Assembly (NCBI RefSeq): GCF_020564565.1
Contig: NZ_JAJCTD010000001.1
Location: 1,054,001 to 1,118,000 of the forward strand
Reading direction: 5' to 3'
DNA: 64,000 bases
From: Rhodobacter sp. Har01
GTDB taxonomy: Bacteria; Pseudomonadota; Alphaproteobacteria; Rhodobacterales; Rhodobacteraceae
A program made the translations under genes and the position numbers. Every line of letters starts with the position of its first letter. Within the stretch, counting starts at the first letter, position 1. A model generated the notes under the pieces. The model made no database searches. It was not told the DNA's origin and was given only the letters and a program-made list of their open reading frames with translations. This document shows, piece by piece, positions 17,617 through 24,316 of the stretch.

Positions 17617-17742
17617 ATATATCTTGCCCGCCCCTACGCAACGCGGGCAAGATGATGGTTATCTCCCAATAAAATCATAGCACTACCTCAGGCTGCCGGT
17701 TGCGTCATCTACCGACAAGGCCCGACAACATCGCTGACCATG

Positions 17743-17760
17743 CGGTCAAAACTCGGTCAA
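17743..17760 (+). promoter_or_regulatory. Tandem CGGTCAA operator-like repeat before the integrase
   Basis: CGGTCAA occurs at 17743 and 17754, exactly 11 bp apart, ending 4 bp before the integrase ATG. The same 11-bp-phased pair occurs at 20616/20627 and, inverted, at 21873/21884. The spacing places both half-sites on one face of the helix, as for tandem regulator binding. Confidence 0.4.
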
Positions 17761-17764
17761 AGCG

Positions 17765-19132
17765 ATGGAGCCGGAGATGCCACATTTGAAGATCACGCAG
17801 GCGCTTGTTGACCGCCTGCCCTACCAAGACGAAGGGACCATGTGGGTCCACGATCTCGACCTTCCAGGGTTCAACCTGGCCGTGGGCAAGGCGAGCAAGA
17901 CCCTCTACGCCTGCGGCGAGCACAAGCGGAAGTTCGTTCGCGTGAAGATCGGCCGGTGCGACGTCACCAAGGTCAACGAGGCGCGGGCTGTCGCGCAGAA
18001 CGTCCTGCTGCCGGAGTTGCGGCGCGGCGTCGATCCGCGCGCAAGGCCCCTGTCCGACGAGGACCGCGCGTCCGACCATGCGAACATCCTGGCCGGTATC
18101 CGCGAGGCACGTCCCGAGGACCTGACCGACGGGATGGCGAACCGCATCCTGCGCGGCAAGGCAAAGAGCCGTGCCGACGAACTGACGGTCGGCCAGGTGT
18201 GGGAGAAATACGAGGAATTCCACCGCGCCTCGATCCTTGAGGAACATGGGCCTGAGAAGGCACGTCGGGCAGAAACCCACATCATGCAGCAGCGGCAGTA
18301 TCTCGGCGGCGGGGAGAAATACGGTAAGGACGGCCCCTACGCGTCAACGCTCGACTGGCCGAAAGGCTGGTGGGATCGCCCCATCACAAGCATCACCCCG
18401 GAGCTATGCTCGACGACGTGGCGGAACATGTCTCGGACGCGCGGGCGTCGGTCAGCCCAGATGTTCTTCCTTAGCGTCCACGTCCTGTTCAAGTATGCGG
18501 TCGCCAAGAAGGAGGTGCCGGTCACAGCAAGCCCGGTTGTGATCGACGTTGCAGGCGACGGCATCGGGTTGCCCAAGGGCTGGCAGACGCTCAAGGCACA
18601 GAACGCGGTCGAGCGTATCTCGGACCTTCGCGCTTGGTGGCAGCAGGTGGATCAGATGACGGTCATCCCGAAGTCGGCGCTGAAGGTCGCGCTGCTCACA
18701 GGGATGCGCCCGTCCGAAGTGATCGGGCTGAAGTGGGACCAGGTCGATCTCGACGCAGGCAAGGTGTCCTTCGGGATGACCAAGACGACCGACTACCGCG
18801 AGGTCGCCCTGTCCTCCTGGACGGTCGCGCAGCTCGAGCGGCTGGCACGATACGCGGGCAAGCGGGAGTATGTCTTCACCGGGCCTACGGGCGGTCGTCT
18901 GCTGTCGCTGCCGAACGTCACGCGCGGCAAGGACCGCTGGACGCCGAAGCAGCCTCGCAAGGAGTGGGCTGCGACGGCGGCTGAGATCAACGTCAACGGC
19001 GACCTGGCCGAGTTGCAGATGGGTCACGCCCTGTCCGGTGTGAAAAGCCACTACATCGTCAACGCGGACCTGCGCGCGACGGTGCAGGCTGTCGCCGATG
19101 CCATCATGGAGAAGGTCAAGGGCGCAGTCTGA
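17765..19132 (+). CDS. int: Tyrosine recombinase integrase of the island
   Basis: This is a 455-aa site-specific recombinase that probably integrates and excises the island at tRNA-Asn. The N-terminal SAM-like arm-binding region is followed by the catalytic domain, with Arg315 (TGMRPSEV), a Lys/Arg box at K395-R398, His421 (MGHALSG) and nucleophile Tyr430 (KSHYI). The second catalytic box reads KQPR rather than the usual HxLR. It lies next to attL, reads into the island, and its 3' end overlaps the convergent 317-aa gene by 17 bp. Confidence 0.93.
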   Translation: MEPEMPHLKITQALVDRLPYQDEGTMWVHDLDLPGFNLAVGKASKTLYACGEHKRKFVRVKIGRCDVTKVNEARAVAQNVLLPELRRGVDPRARPLSDEDRASDHANILAGIREARPEDLTDGMANRILRGKAKSRADELTVGQVWEKYEEFHRASILEEHGPEKARRAETHIMQQRQYLGGGEKYGKDGPYASTLDWPKGWWDRPITSITPELCSTTWRNMSRTRGRRSAQMFFLSVHVLFKYAVAKKEVPVTASPVVIDVAGDGIGLPKGWQTLKAQNAVERISDLRAWWQQVDQMTVIPKSALKVALLTGMRPSEVIGLKWDQVDLDAGKVSFGMTKTTDYREVALSSWTVAQLERLARYAGKREYVFTGPTGGRLLSLPNVTRGKDRWTPKQPRKEWAATAAEINVNGDLAELQMGHALSGVKSHYIVNADLRATVQAVADAIMEKVKGAV

Positions 19133-20069
19133 GGCGCATCGTGCGGCCTTTGAACGCCTTCAGCTCCGGCCCACCGTCCTTGTCGAAATAGAGCGGGGTC
19201 AGGCCGGTGATTGCCTCGATCTTCCGCAGGCTCTCCCACCGCGTCGATTGATCGGCGTAGTGGTCGCAGAGGACGGCCTCGGGCTGCGTCACCTCGCGCA
19301 ACATGCGGCCTGCGGCGGCGTTCGGGTTCGGCAGGTAGGCGTCGAGCACCGTGCAGAAGTCCCCGAAGGCCCAAGGTCGTTTAAACGTTGCGACCCGACC
19401 GAAGTTCAGGCCACCGATTTCCAGGGGCTCGAGCGCGAAGAACTCCTTGCCCTGCGCACGACCGACGGCGAGTTTCTCCTGCTTGACCTGTGCCGCCTGG
19501 GTTGCGGCGAGGCGGTCCTGGTGCTCCTGCCTTCGAGCGATGGCCGCCGCGTGCTCGTTCCCGAAGGCTGCGTCCCGTTCTGCCCGCACTCGTTCGGCCT
19601 CGCGTTCTTTCGCACGACGTTCCGAGGCCTCAGCGGCGAAGGCGCGCGACCGGTCGAGGGTCTCCTGGTCCTTCGCGAGCCGTTGCGCCCACTGACGACG
19701 CGCCTCGACGACGCCCGAGACGAAGTTCGCAGGCTTCCGCCCACGGTCGCCCGACAACATGCCGTCTGGGGGTTCTGCGCCTTCCAGGATCGAGACGACG
19801 TGCTCCCGCAAGTGCTCGTGGTCGATGCCCGCAGCTGTCGCGACGTCGCGACGTGACGCAGCCCACGCCCCGACCTTGTCGGTCAGGAAGTGCAGGGCGT
19901 CTGACTGGTCCTGGGCTGTCGCAGCGGAGCTGGGCGAGAATAAGTCCTCGACCGCCGACATGATCACGGTCAGCCAGAGGGACTCGAAGTCGTCGCGACG
20001 TCGGGACGCGACGACCTCAGGCCTGTGTGGGACGACCTCGCGGGTCGGGACGATTGCGAGGGCTCTCAT
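19116..20069 (-). CDS. Hypothetical island protein with long charged helix
   Basis: I do not recognise this 317-aa protein. Residues about 110-215 are rich in Ala, Arg, Glu and Gln (for example AEASERRAKEREAERVRAERD) and should form a long helix or coiled coil. The flanking parts look globular, and the last 90 residues contain several Trp and aromatic residues. The ATG at 20069 lies 1 bp from the stop of the upstream 145-aa gene, so the two are co-translated. A 10-bp palindrome CGTTTAAACG lies inside the gene at 19378-19387. Confidence 0.7.
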   Translation of the reverse strand: MRALAIVPTREVVPHRPEVVASRRRDDFESLWLTVIMSAVEDLFSPSSAATAQDQSDALHFLTDKVGAWAASRRDVATAAGIDHEHLREHVVSILEGAEPPDGMLSGDRGRKPANFVSGVVEARRQWAQRLAKDQETLDRSRAFAAEASERRAKEREAERVRAERDAAFGNEHAAAIARRQEHQDRLAATQAAQVKQEKLAVGRAQGKEFFALEPLEIGGLNFGRVATFKRPWAFGDFCTVLDAYLPNPNAAAGRMLREVTQPEAVLCDHYADQSTRWESLRKIEAITGLTPLYFDKDGGPELKAFKGRTMRLRLRP

Positions 20070-20070
20070 G

Positions 20071-20508
20071 TCAGGCCTCCGAGACGAGAGCCTCGAGTTC
20101 CTTGCGCTCGGCATCCGGGAGGGCGTCCCAGGACTTGATCGGGCGCAGCTGCTGGTGGTTGCGCTTGGCCTCGGCCTCGAGACGCAGGAAGTCCGCGCGG
20201 CTCCGCATCAGCTCCGACGTGACGTAGATGGTCGACTCCGTCTTGAGGAAGGTCTTGCTCGCCAGGGGTCCGGTCAGCGGCTCGGGCGCGTTGTCCGGGA
20301 CGATGATCACCTGGCGGCCGATGCCTTCGGCAGCTTCCTGCGCCTTCTGGTAGGCGGCACGATTGCGCGCCTGGGTGCGGGTCAAGGTGATCATGTCGGG
20401 GGTGACGTGGACGACGTTGACGCCTCGGGCGTCGGCCTGCTTCACAGCGCTCTTGAACTCGAGGCTGTTCCGGTCGGCTTCTTCTTTCGCGATATAGATC
20501 GGTTTCAC
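20071..20508 (-). CDS. Hypothetical island protein (GTG start)
   Basis: This is a 145-aa protein of unknown function. The GTG at 20508 was chosen because AGGAGA lies 7 bp upstream; longer readings extend into the intergenic repeats. The sequence is charged and probably soluble, beginning MKPIYIAKEEADRNSLEFKS. It carries a segment, IGRQVIIVPDNAPEPLTGPL, that looks like a beta strand and loop. It is followed without a gap by the 317-aa gene, and is preceded by a 292-bp gap with operator-like repeats. Confidence 0.65.
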   Translation of the reverse strand: MKPIYIAKEEADRNSLEFKSAVKQADARGVNVVHVTPDMITLTRTQARNRAAYQKAQEAAEGIGRQVIIVPDNAPEPLTGPLASKTFLKTESTIYVTSELMRSRADFLRLEAEAKRNHQQLRPIKSWDALPDAERKELEALVSEA

Positions 20509-20556
20509 GGTGGGTCTCCTGGTTGGCGTTGGTGTCGGGCCAGGTGAACATAGCGA

Positions 20557-20643
20557 GAACAACAAGCGAGTTGTTCCGCAGATTGAGGTCTTTTGCGGGA
20601 GATTTGGGTGCAGCTCGGTCAAGTGTCGGTCAGCGCCGCACGG
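20557..20643 (-). promoter_or_regulatory. Operator-like repeats upstream of the 145-aa gene
   Basis: The gap 20509-20800 contains a perfect inverted repeat GAACAAC-6 bp-GTTGTTC (20557-20576), a tandem CGGTCA pair 11 bp apart (20616, 20627) and CCGCACGG (20636-20643), the inverse of the CCGTGCGG repeats at 22915 and 30705. No convincing gene lies in this gap. Confidence 0.4.
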
Positions 20644-20800
20644 TGCGCGATGCAACCGCCTGAAGTCGTGGGCGTTCGCAGGTGATTGTTGATCACTTCG
20701 ACCGTTCAGCAGCGCGGGCGCTAGGCGGTTCGACGTCGCGCGGTGACGTGGGTGGGGGCTTGGGTCGGTGTGCCGCAGCGCTGACGAGCTGTCGCAGCCT

Positions 20801-21028
20801 CTAGCCCAAGCGCGACCGTTGGTAGCCGTGTTGGCACGGATCGACGCCCATCCGGGCTTTCTTCTTGGGCATGTCCCACTCGTGCCATTTCTGGACGAAC
20901 CGGAGCCCGCGTTCCTTCTTGAACGTCTCCAAGGCCCAGGTCTTGTCCGCGTCCGTCGGGCGGCTGTCCCACGCGAACGTCACGCGGTTGCCGAGGCTGT
21001 CGTAGCTGGTGCGCAGGAGGTCAGCCAC
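20801..21028 (-). CDS. Small island protein, paralogue of the upstream ORF
   Basis: This is a 75-aa protein of unknown function. Its N-terminus (MADLLRTSYDSLGNRVTFAW) clearly matches that of the next upstream ORF (MAKVLRTTTDGNRVTFHW). The GTG start overlaps that ORF's stop by 8 bp (GTGGCTGA). The C-terminus is basic and unlike the partner. These look like products of a tandem duplication followed by divergence of the C-terminal half. Confidence 0.6.
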   Translation of the reverse strand: MADLLRTSYDSLGNRVTFAWDSRPTDADKTWALETFKKERGLRFVQKWHEWDMPKKKARMGVDPCQHGYQRSRLG

Positions 21029-21215
21029 GGAAAGTCAGGTGGGTGAACGAAGGCCCGCGTCGGATGCTGACCTTGATGGTCACGCCTTGGTTGGCGCGTG
21101 AGGCAGGCGGGGTGAACGTCGCCTCCGCACGGGCGCGCTCCAAGGCTGTCGGTGCGGCGTCCCAGTGAAAGGTCACGCGGTTGCCATCGGTCGTGGTCCG
21201 CAGGACCTTAGCCAT
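21021..21215 (-). CDS. Small island protein, paralogue of the downstream ORF
   Basis: This is a 64-aa protein of unknown function sharing a LRT-x-D-x-NRVTF-x-WD-x2-PT core with its downstream neighbour. The ATG at 21215 overlaps the stop of a possible 23-codon ORF by 8 bp. The C-terminal half is basic, with GVTIKVSIRRGPSFTHLTFRG. Confidence 0.6.
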   Translation of the reverse strand: MAKVLRTTTDGNRVTFHWDAAPTALERARAEATFTPPASRANQGVTIKVSIRRGPSFTHLTFRG

Positions 21216-21279
21216 CTCGTTCCTCCCAAGCCTTCTTCAGCTCGCGCCATGCACGGATGAGGCGAACGAGGGCGCACAT
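21208..21279 (-). CDS. Possible 23-aa linker ORF
   Basis: This minimal ORF encodes MCALVRLIRAWRELKKAWEE plus three residues (RDG). It starts in a TGATG overlap with the 131-aa gene and ends in an 8-bp overlap (ATGGCTAA) with the 64-aa gene. The unbroken chain of start/stop overlaps on both sides suggests it is translated, perhaps mainly to couple its neighbours. Length alone does not support it. Confidence 0.3.
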   Translation of the reverse strand: MCALVRLIRAWRELKKAWEERDG

Positions 21280-21674
21280 CAGACGGGGTGCTTTTCCAGG
21301 ACAGCCGGGATGGCGACCTCGTCGCCGTCGTCCAGGATCTCTGTGACCAGATGCGGGTTCGCGTGGGCAAGGGCCAGGAAGCGATCCTTCGCGCCGGTGA
21401 CGTCGAGGTCCACATGGACGTCTGCCTGCACGGCGACCGATTGCAGCTTCGGGCGGACGTAGGCCGCGACCTCACGAGCTGCTGTGAGCGCCATGGCTGT
21501 GTCCCCGGCATCATAGGACTCCGCTGCGATAACGGCCATCAAAAGGACCGGGTCGAATTCTTCGGGGCCGGAATGCAGCTTGAGTTGGCGGAGCTTCGCG
21601 TCGATCCGTTGGGCCAGCTCGTCCTTGGATTTGACGGGCTTCCCTGTCCGGGTGCTGATGTTCGTGTAGCCCAT
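21279..21674 (-). CDS. Phage-type small protein with PKL-x-SV segment
   Basis: This is a 131-aa protein. The segment AVIAAESYDAGDTAMALTAA followed by REVAAYVRPKLQSV resembles a helical module in small phage proteins, some annotated as terminase small subunits, in which AA-x-YV-x-PKL-x-SV is typical. No HTH is obvious, so this is only a resemblance. The ATG at 21674 was preferred to a TTG two codons upstream. The downstream ORFs are coupled to it. Confidence 0.55.
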   Translation of the reverse strand: MGYTNISTRTGKPVKSKDELAQRIDAKLRQLKLHSGPEEFDPVLLMAVIAAESYDAGDTAMALTAAREVAAYVRPKLQSVAVQADVHVDLDVTGAKDRFLALAHANPHLVTEILDDGDEVAIPAVLEKHPV

Positions 21675-21872
21675 GACCAATCACCTGAGGTTGACGGGCG
21701 CAGGGAGGAGCACCCGCGCCCGCCGTTGACACCATGACCAGGAGCGACACCGGTCGTCGCGATCATGTCACCTGACCAGGCTGCTATCGACCGGGAACGC
21801 GGGTGCAAATTGACGTGCCATCACCAGCAGCGGCGAGCGGTATCACTCGGTTATACATGCGGGGGCGTCCGC

Positions 21873-21890
21873 TTGACCGATGCTTGACCG
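21873..21890 (-). promoter_or_regulatory. Tandem TTGACCG operator-like repeat
   Basis: TTGACCG at 21873 and 21884 is the 11-bp-phased CGGTCAA pair on the minus strand. It lies about 200 bp upstream of the 131-aa gene start. An adjoining CCGGTCA makes an imperfect inverted repeat with the second half-site. Confidence 0.4.
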
Positions 21891-21897
21891 CAACCGG

Positions 21898-22218
21898 TCA
21901 TGGCGCAGCGTCGAACGTGTAGGGGTATCGCAGGTATCCCGTGGGCATCGGCAGCTCTTCGAGGCAGCAGGTCCAGGGCCATTCGAGCAGCGTGTGGTAC
22001 TGGTTCCACTGGGCGACGGCTTTGTCCTTCGTCGCGTTGTGCAGGACCCGTGTCTCGTTCAGGGTCGAGGTCTTCACGGCCAGGGGTCGGCCCGTTGCCG
22101 TGCGGTAGGGCAGGATCGCCTCCTCGCCGGTGCAGTACCATTCCAGGGTGTCACCGGGCTGCATGACGTCGGCGCGGGTGCCAGCCAGCCCGAAGGTGGT
22201 GAAGGGTTCGGGGTTCAT
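21898..22218 (-). CDS. Hypothetical island protein, 106 aa
   Basis: I do not recognise this protein. It begins MNPEPFTTFGLAGTRADVMQ and includes an aromatic, cysteine-containing stretch (WNQYHTLLEWPWTCCLEELP). The ATG overlaps the upstream gene's stop by 4 bp (ATGA), so the two genes are translated together. No membrane segment or signal peptide is seen. Confidence 0.6.
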   Translation of the reverse strand: MNPEPFTTFGLAGTRADVMQPGDTLEWYCTGEEAILPYRTATGRPLAVKTSTLNETRVLHNATKDKAVAQWNQYHTLLEWPWTCCLEELPMPTGYLRYPYTFDAAP

Positions 22219-22460
22219 CAGGTGGAGCCTTTCGGTTGGGCGGGCACCGTCTTGATCACTTCGAGCAGGCGCTCGAAGCCTTCGACGTGAGCCGCGCGGG
22301 ACAGTGTGCGGACGTAGCCGTCGAGCTTGACCGTGACGATGTTCGGGTCCTCCTCGCCAAAGACGATGAAGGACAGGTTGCGGTTGTCGTAGTCGACCAC
22401 CTCGACCTCGACGACGTGGTCAATCGGGCTGTGCTGGAAGGTCTTGATCGCTCGGGGCAT
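22218..22460 (-). CDS. Hypothetical island protein, 80 aa
   Basis: This is a small soluble protein of unknown function with alternating beta-strand-like segments (VVEVEVVDYDNRNLSFIVFG, NIVTVKLDGYV) and a C-terminal helix. The ATG at 22460 lies inside the end of the upstream 54-aa ORF (41-bp overlap). It overlaps the next gene by 4 bp. Confidence 0.6.
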   Translation of the reverse strand: MPRAIKTFQHSPIDHVVEVEVVDYDNRNLSFIVFGEEDPNIVTVKLDGYVRTLSRAAHVEGFERLLEVIKTVPAQPKGST

Positions 22461-22584
22461 AGGGGATTCCGAGTAGGCCGAGGACGATGGGCAAGATGGG
22501 CGTGTCGTCGTCTTCGGGCAGCGAAGGGATATCCGGGTGCTTGTCCAGGATGGCGAGTGCGCGGGAGATCGCGTCGTCAGGCAT
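22420..22584 (-). CDS. Small acidic/proline-rich island ORF, 54 aa
   Basis: This ORF reads MPDDAISRALAILDKHPDIP, then SLPEDDDTPILPIVLGLLGI, then PYAPSDQDLPAQPD and a TGA stop. Its ATG overlaps the stop of the 74-aa gene by 8 bp (ATGCCTGA), the same arrangement as other junctions in this array, which is the main evidence that it is real. It overlaps the next gene by 41 bp. Function is unknown. Confidence 0.5.
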   Translation of the reverse strand: MPDDAISRALAILDKHPDIPSLPEDDDTPILPIVLGLLGIPYAPSDQDLPAQPD

Positions 22585-22801
22585 GTTGGACAGGCTGGCC
22601 GATCAGCTCTTGGGCGAAGGCCTGCTCTGCCTCGGTCGGCGGCTTGCGCCAGTGCACGACGATGCCACCTGCGGGATTGGTCGTCACGCGCTTGACGTTC
22701 AAGCCGTTGCCAGACAGGCGGGCGGTCATGTCGTCGTCGGTCACGGTGACCTCGGGCAAGGCTGCAACGTCGGTGGGCAGCAGTTTGGTCGATTTCTTCA
22801 T
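22577..22801 (-). CDS. Hypothetical island protein, 74 aa; first gene of the minus-strand array
   Basis: This begins MKKSTKLLPTDVAALPEVTV, followed by TDDDMTARLSGNGLNVKRVT. The ATG at 22801 has TGGAGC upstream; longer readings run into the control region. It contains a short GGIVVHWRKPPTEAEQAFAQ segment. That segment resembles the FAWD/FHWD-x2-PT-x-A/E cores of the paralogous pair at 20801-21215, so it may be a third, more distant member. Function is unknown. Confidence 0.55.
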   Translation of the reverse strand: MKKSTKLLPTDVAALPEVTVTDDDMTARLSGNGLNVKRVTTNPAGGIVVHWRKPPTEAEQAFAQELIGQPVQHA

Positions 22802-23663
22802 GGTGTGGGCTCCAGGGTTGGTGTCCCGTCGAATGATACGACCCGCGCCGATGCCGACCCAACCAAGATCGCAGGACCCGATCCACACGAAGTGATGAAC
22901 AATCACCGCAAGAGCCGTGCGGTATCAAGAAGTTAACCGTGCGGTAGGTTCAATCTGATGGACGCTTGACCGCAGATCGACGGCGCAGACGACGGCGCGA
23001 CGTGGGCTGTCGGGCGAGAATGCGCCAGAGACTGCGAGAGCTCGTCAGCGCTTGGGGGTTAGGCGGTTTTGGGCGTCATGGTAGGGGCGCGCCGGAGACC
23101 GCCTTCGCTGGGCGTTTTTCGCGGGGGTTCGATCCAAGATGTGATAAGATAACATTCACCGCCGATAATCCTCTGAGCCGGGCGTGTGGGCAGGCTGTCG
23201 CGCGGTTTGACTAGGATCGAGGCTGCACCACGCCAAAGCACAGCCCAGCGCGCGATCATGCGCGTTGCAACAACAACGACGACGACACGCTGGGGGTGGC
23301 ACCAACGGGAGTTAATCGTGCGCGCGATCATGCGCGTTGCAACAACAACGACGACGACAAAGCGCGGCATGGGGTCTTGTCGTCGTCGTTGTTGTTGACG
23401 CCACAGCCCAGTAACTTGCGTTGGTGTTGTTGGTGTCGTTGGTGCCAGTCAGCAACCCCTTAGCAGATCACGACATTCTCAGCGATTTAGCACCAACACG
23501 GGGCCAGAAAGCACCAACAACTTAGATCATCGTTTCCCTTTTTCCTTCCTGCCCATACGCGCGCGCCTAGTTTTCGTGGGTCTAGACCTCGATCCTTGGT
23601 CGATCCCCTGTGCCCAACTGACTTATAACCAAAGCCTGCCCACCCCGATCAACAGAGGCCCCT
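22802..23663. promoter_or_regulatory. 862-bp repeat-rich control region between divergent gene arrays
   Basis: No credible gene lies here. From left to right it holds two CCGTGCGGT repeats 22 bp apart (22915, 22937), a single TTGACCG (22966), an A+T-richer patch (about 23137-23172), a 40-bp direct repeat (23248, 23320), a 20-bp inverted repeat (23340-23397) and clustered TTGGTG/CACCAA motifs (23420-23516). It lies upstream of both the minus-strand and plus-strand arrays. Its structure suits a regulatory hub or a replication origin. Confidence 0.6.
23248..23397. repeat. 40-bp direct repeat with a 20-bp inverted third arm
   Basis: The 40-bp unit begins GCGCGCGATCATGCGCGTTG and ends CAACAACAACGACGACGACA. 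It occurs at 23248-23287 and 23320-23359. The second half is repeated in inverse orientation at 23378-23397, forming a 20-bp perfect stem with an 18-bp loop. The purely trinucleotide character (CAA, GAC) in an otherwise unique region is striking. Confidence 0.85.
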
Positions 23664-23864
23664 ATGAACGCTCTCGCCTTCGCGCACCCCGTCGCAGCCC
23701 GCCCGACCTTGCAGCCTCACCGGTTCGCCCAGTTCCTGCATGACGGTCTGGTCAAGTCGGGCTGCATCCGTGACCGTCGGTCGGCAGAACGCTGGCTGAT
23801 CCTGCGCACCCGTGACACCGCCCAGTTGAACTGCTTCCTTGACGCGCTGTTTCCCAATGGATGA
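23664..23864 (+). CDS. Small island protein, 66 aa; first gene of the plus-strand array
   Basis: This begins MNALAFAHPVAARPTLQPHR and continues with FAQFLHDGLVKSGCIRDRRS. It is preceded by AGAGG at a good distance. It is probably a helical soluble protein and is not recognised. It overlaps the next ORF by 8 bp. Confidence 0.55.
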   Translation: MNALAFAHPVAARPTLQPHRFAQFLHDGLVKSGCIRDRRSAERWLILRTRDTAQLNCFLDALFPNG

Positions 23865-24057
23865 CCTCACCGCGATCAAAAACGCTGTCTCAAAGCGCGT
23901 CCTTGCGCAGTCAGATGACCTGGTCGAAAGGTTGTCCGGCCTCGACCTCGAACGGTCGGAGCTCGTCATTCGGATCAAGCAGGAGCTTGCGGAGGTCGGC
24001 ATGGCCGCGACTGACCAGGAGCTTGCGCTTCTCGTCCAGGACGTCGAGCGTGGATAG
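23857..24057 (+). CDS. Small island protein, 66 aa
   Basis: This acidic helical protein begins MDDLTAIKNAVSKRVLAQSD. The ATG overlaps the upstream stop by 8 bp (ATGGATGA), and the ORF overlaps the next one by 8 bp (GTGGATAG). Function is unknown. Confidence 0.5.
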   Translation: MDDLTAIKNAVSKRVLAQSDDLVERLSGLDLERSELVIRIKQELAEVGMAATDQELALLVQDVERG

Positions 24058-24316
24058 GATCACCCCTGACCTGATCGGCCTTGCCATCGCGCGCAGCGCC
24101 AAGCCCGACCTGCCCGCCGTGAAGTCGCGCGCCCTCGCCCGCATCGTCGAGTCGACCGACCTGGCGGACATCTACAAGATCATCTTGGACGAGCTGGCCC
24201 GTGCAGGCATCATCCTGGCACACCAGCCCCTGGCCGACTTCTGCGCCGACGTGTTCCAAGACAGACAGCGCGCCTATCCTGGAACACCGATCATCAACCG
24301 GGCTGGCCTGTATTGA
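24050..24316 (+). CDS. Small island protein, 88 aa (GTG start)
   Basis: This begins VDRITPDLIGLAIARSAKPD and is helical throughout, with ILDELARAGIILAHQPLADF. The GTG at 24050 has AGGA upstream and lies in the 8-bp overlap with the previous ORF. The 3' end overlaps the convergent 468-aa gene by 23 bp. Not recognised. Confidence 0.5.
   Translation: MDRITPDLIGLAIARSAKPDLPAVKSRALARIVESTDLADIYKIILDELARAGIILAHQPLADFCADVFQDRQRAYPGTPIINRAGLY

Noticed and set aside
23059..23398. Small open frames over the CAA/GAC repeats (for example one with repeated VVVVVVATRMIAR)
   Set aside because: These are products of the 40-bp direct repeats read in frame, with no ribosome site, and lie in the control region.
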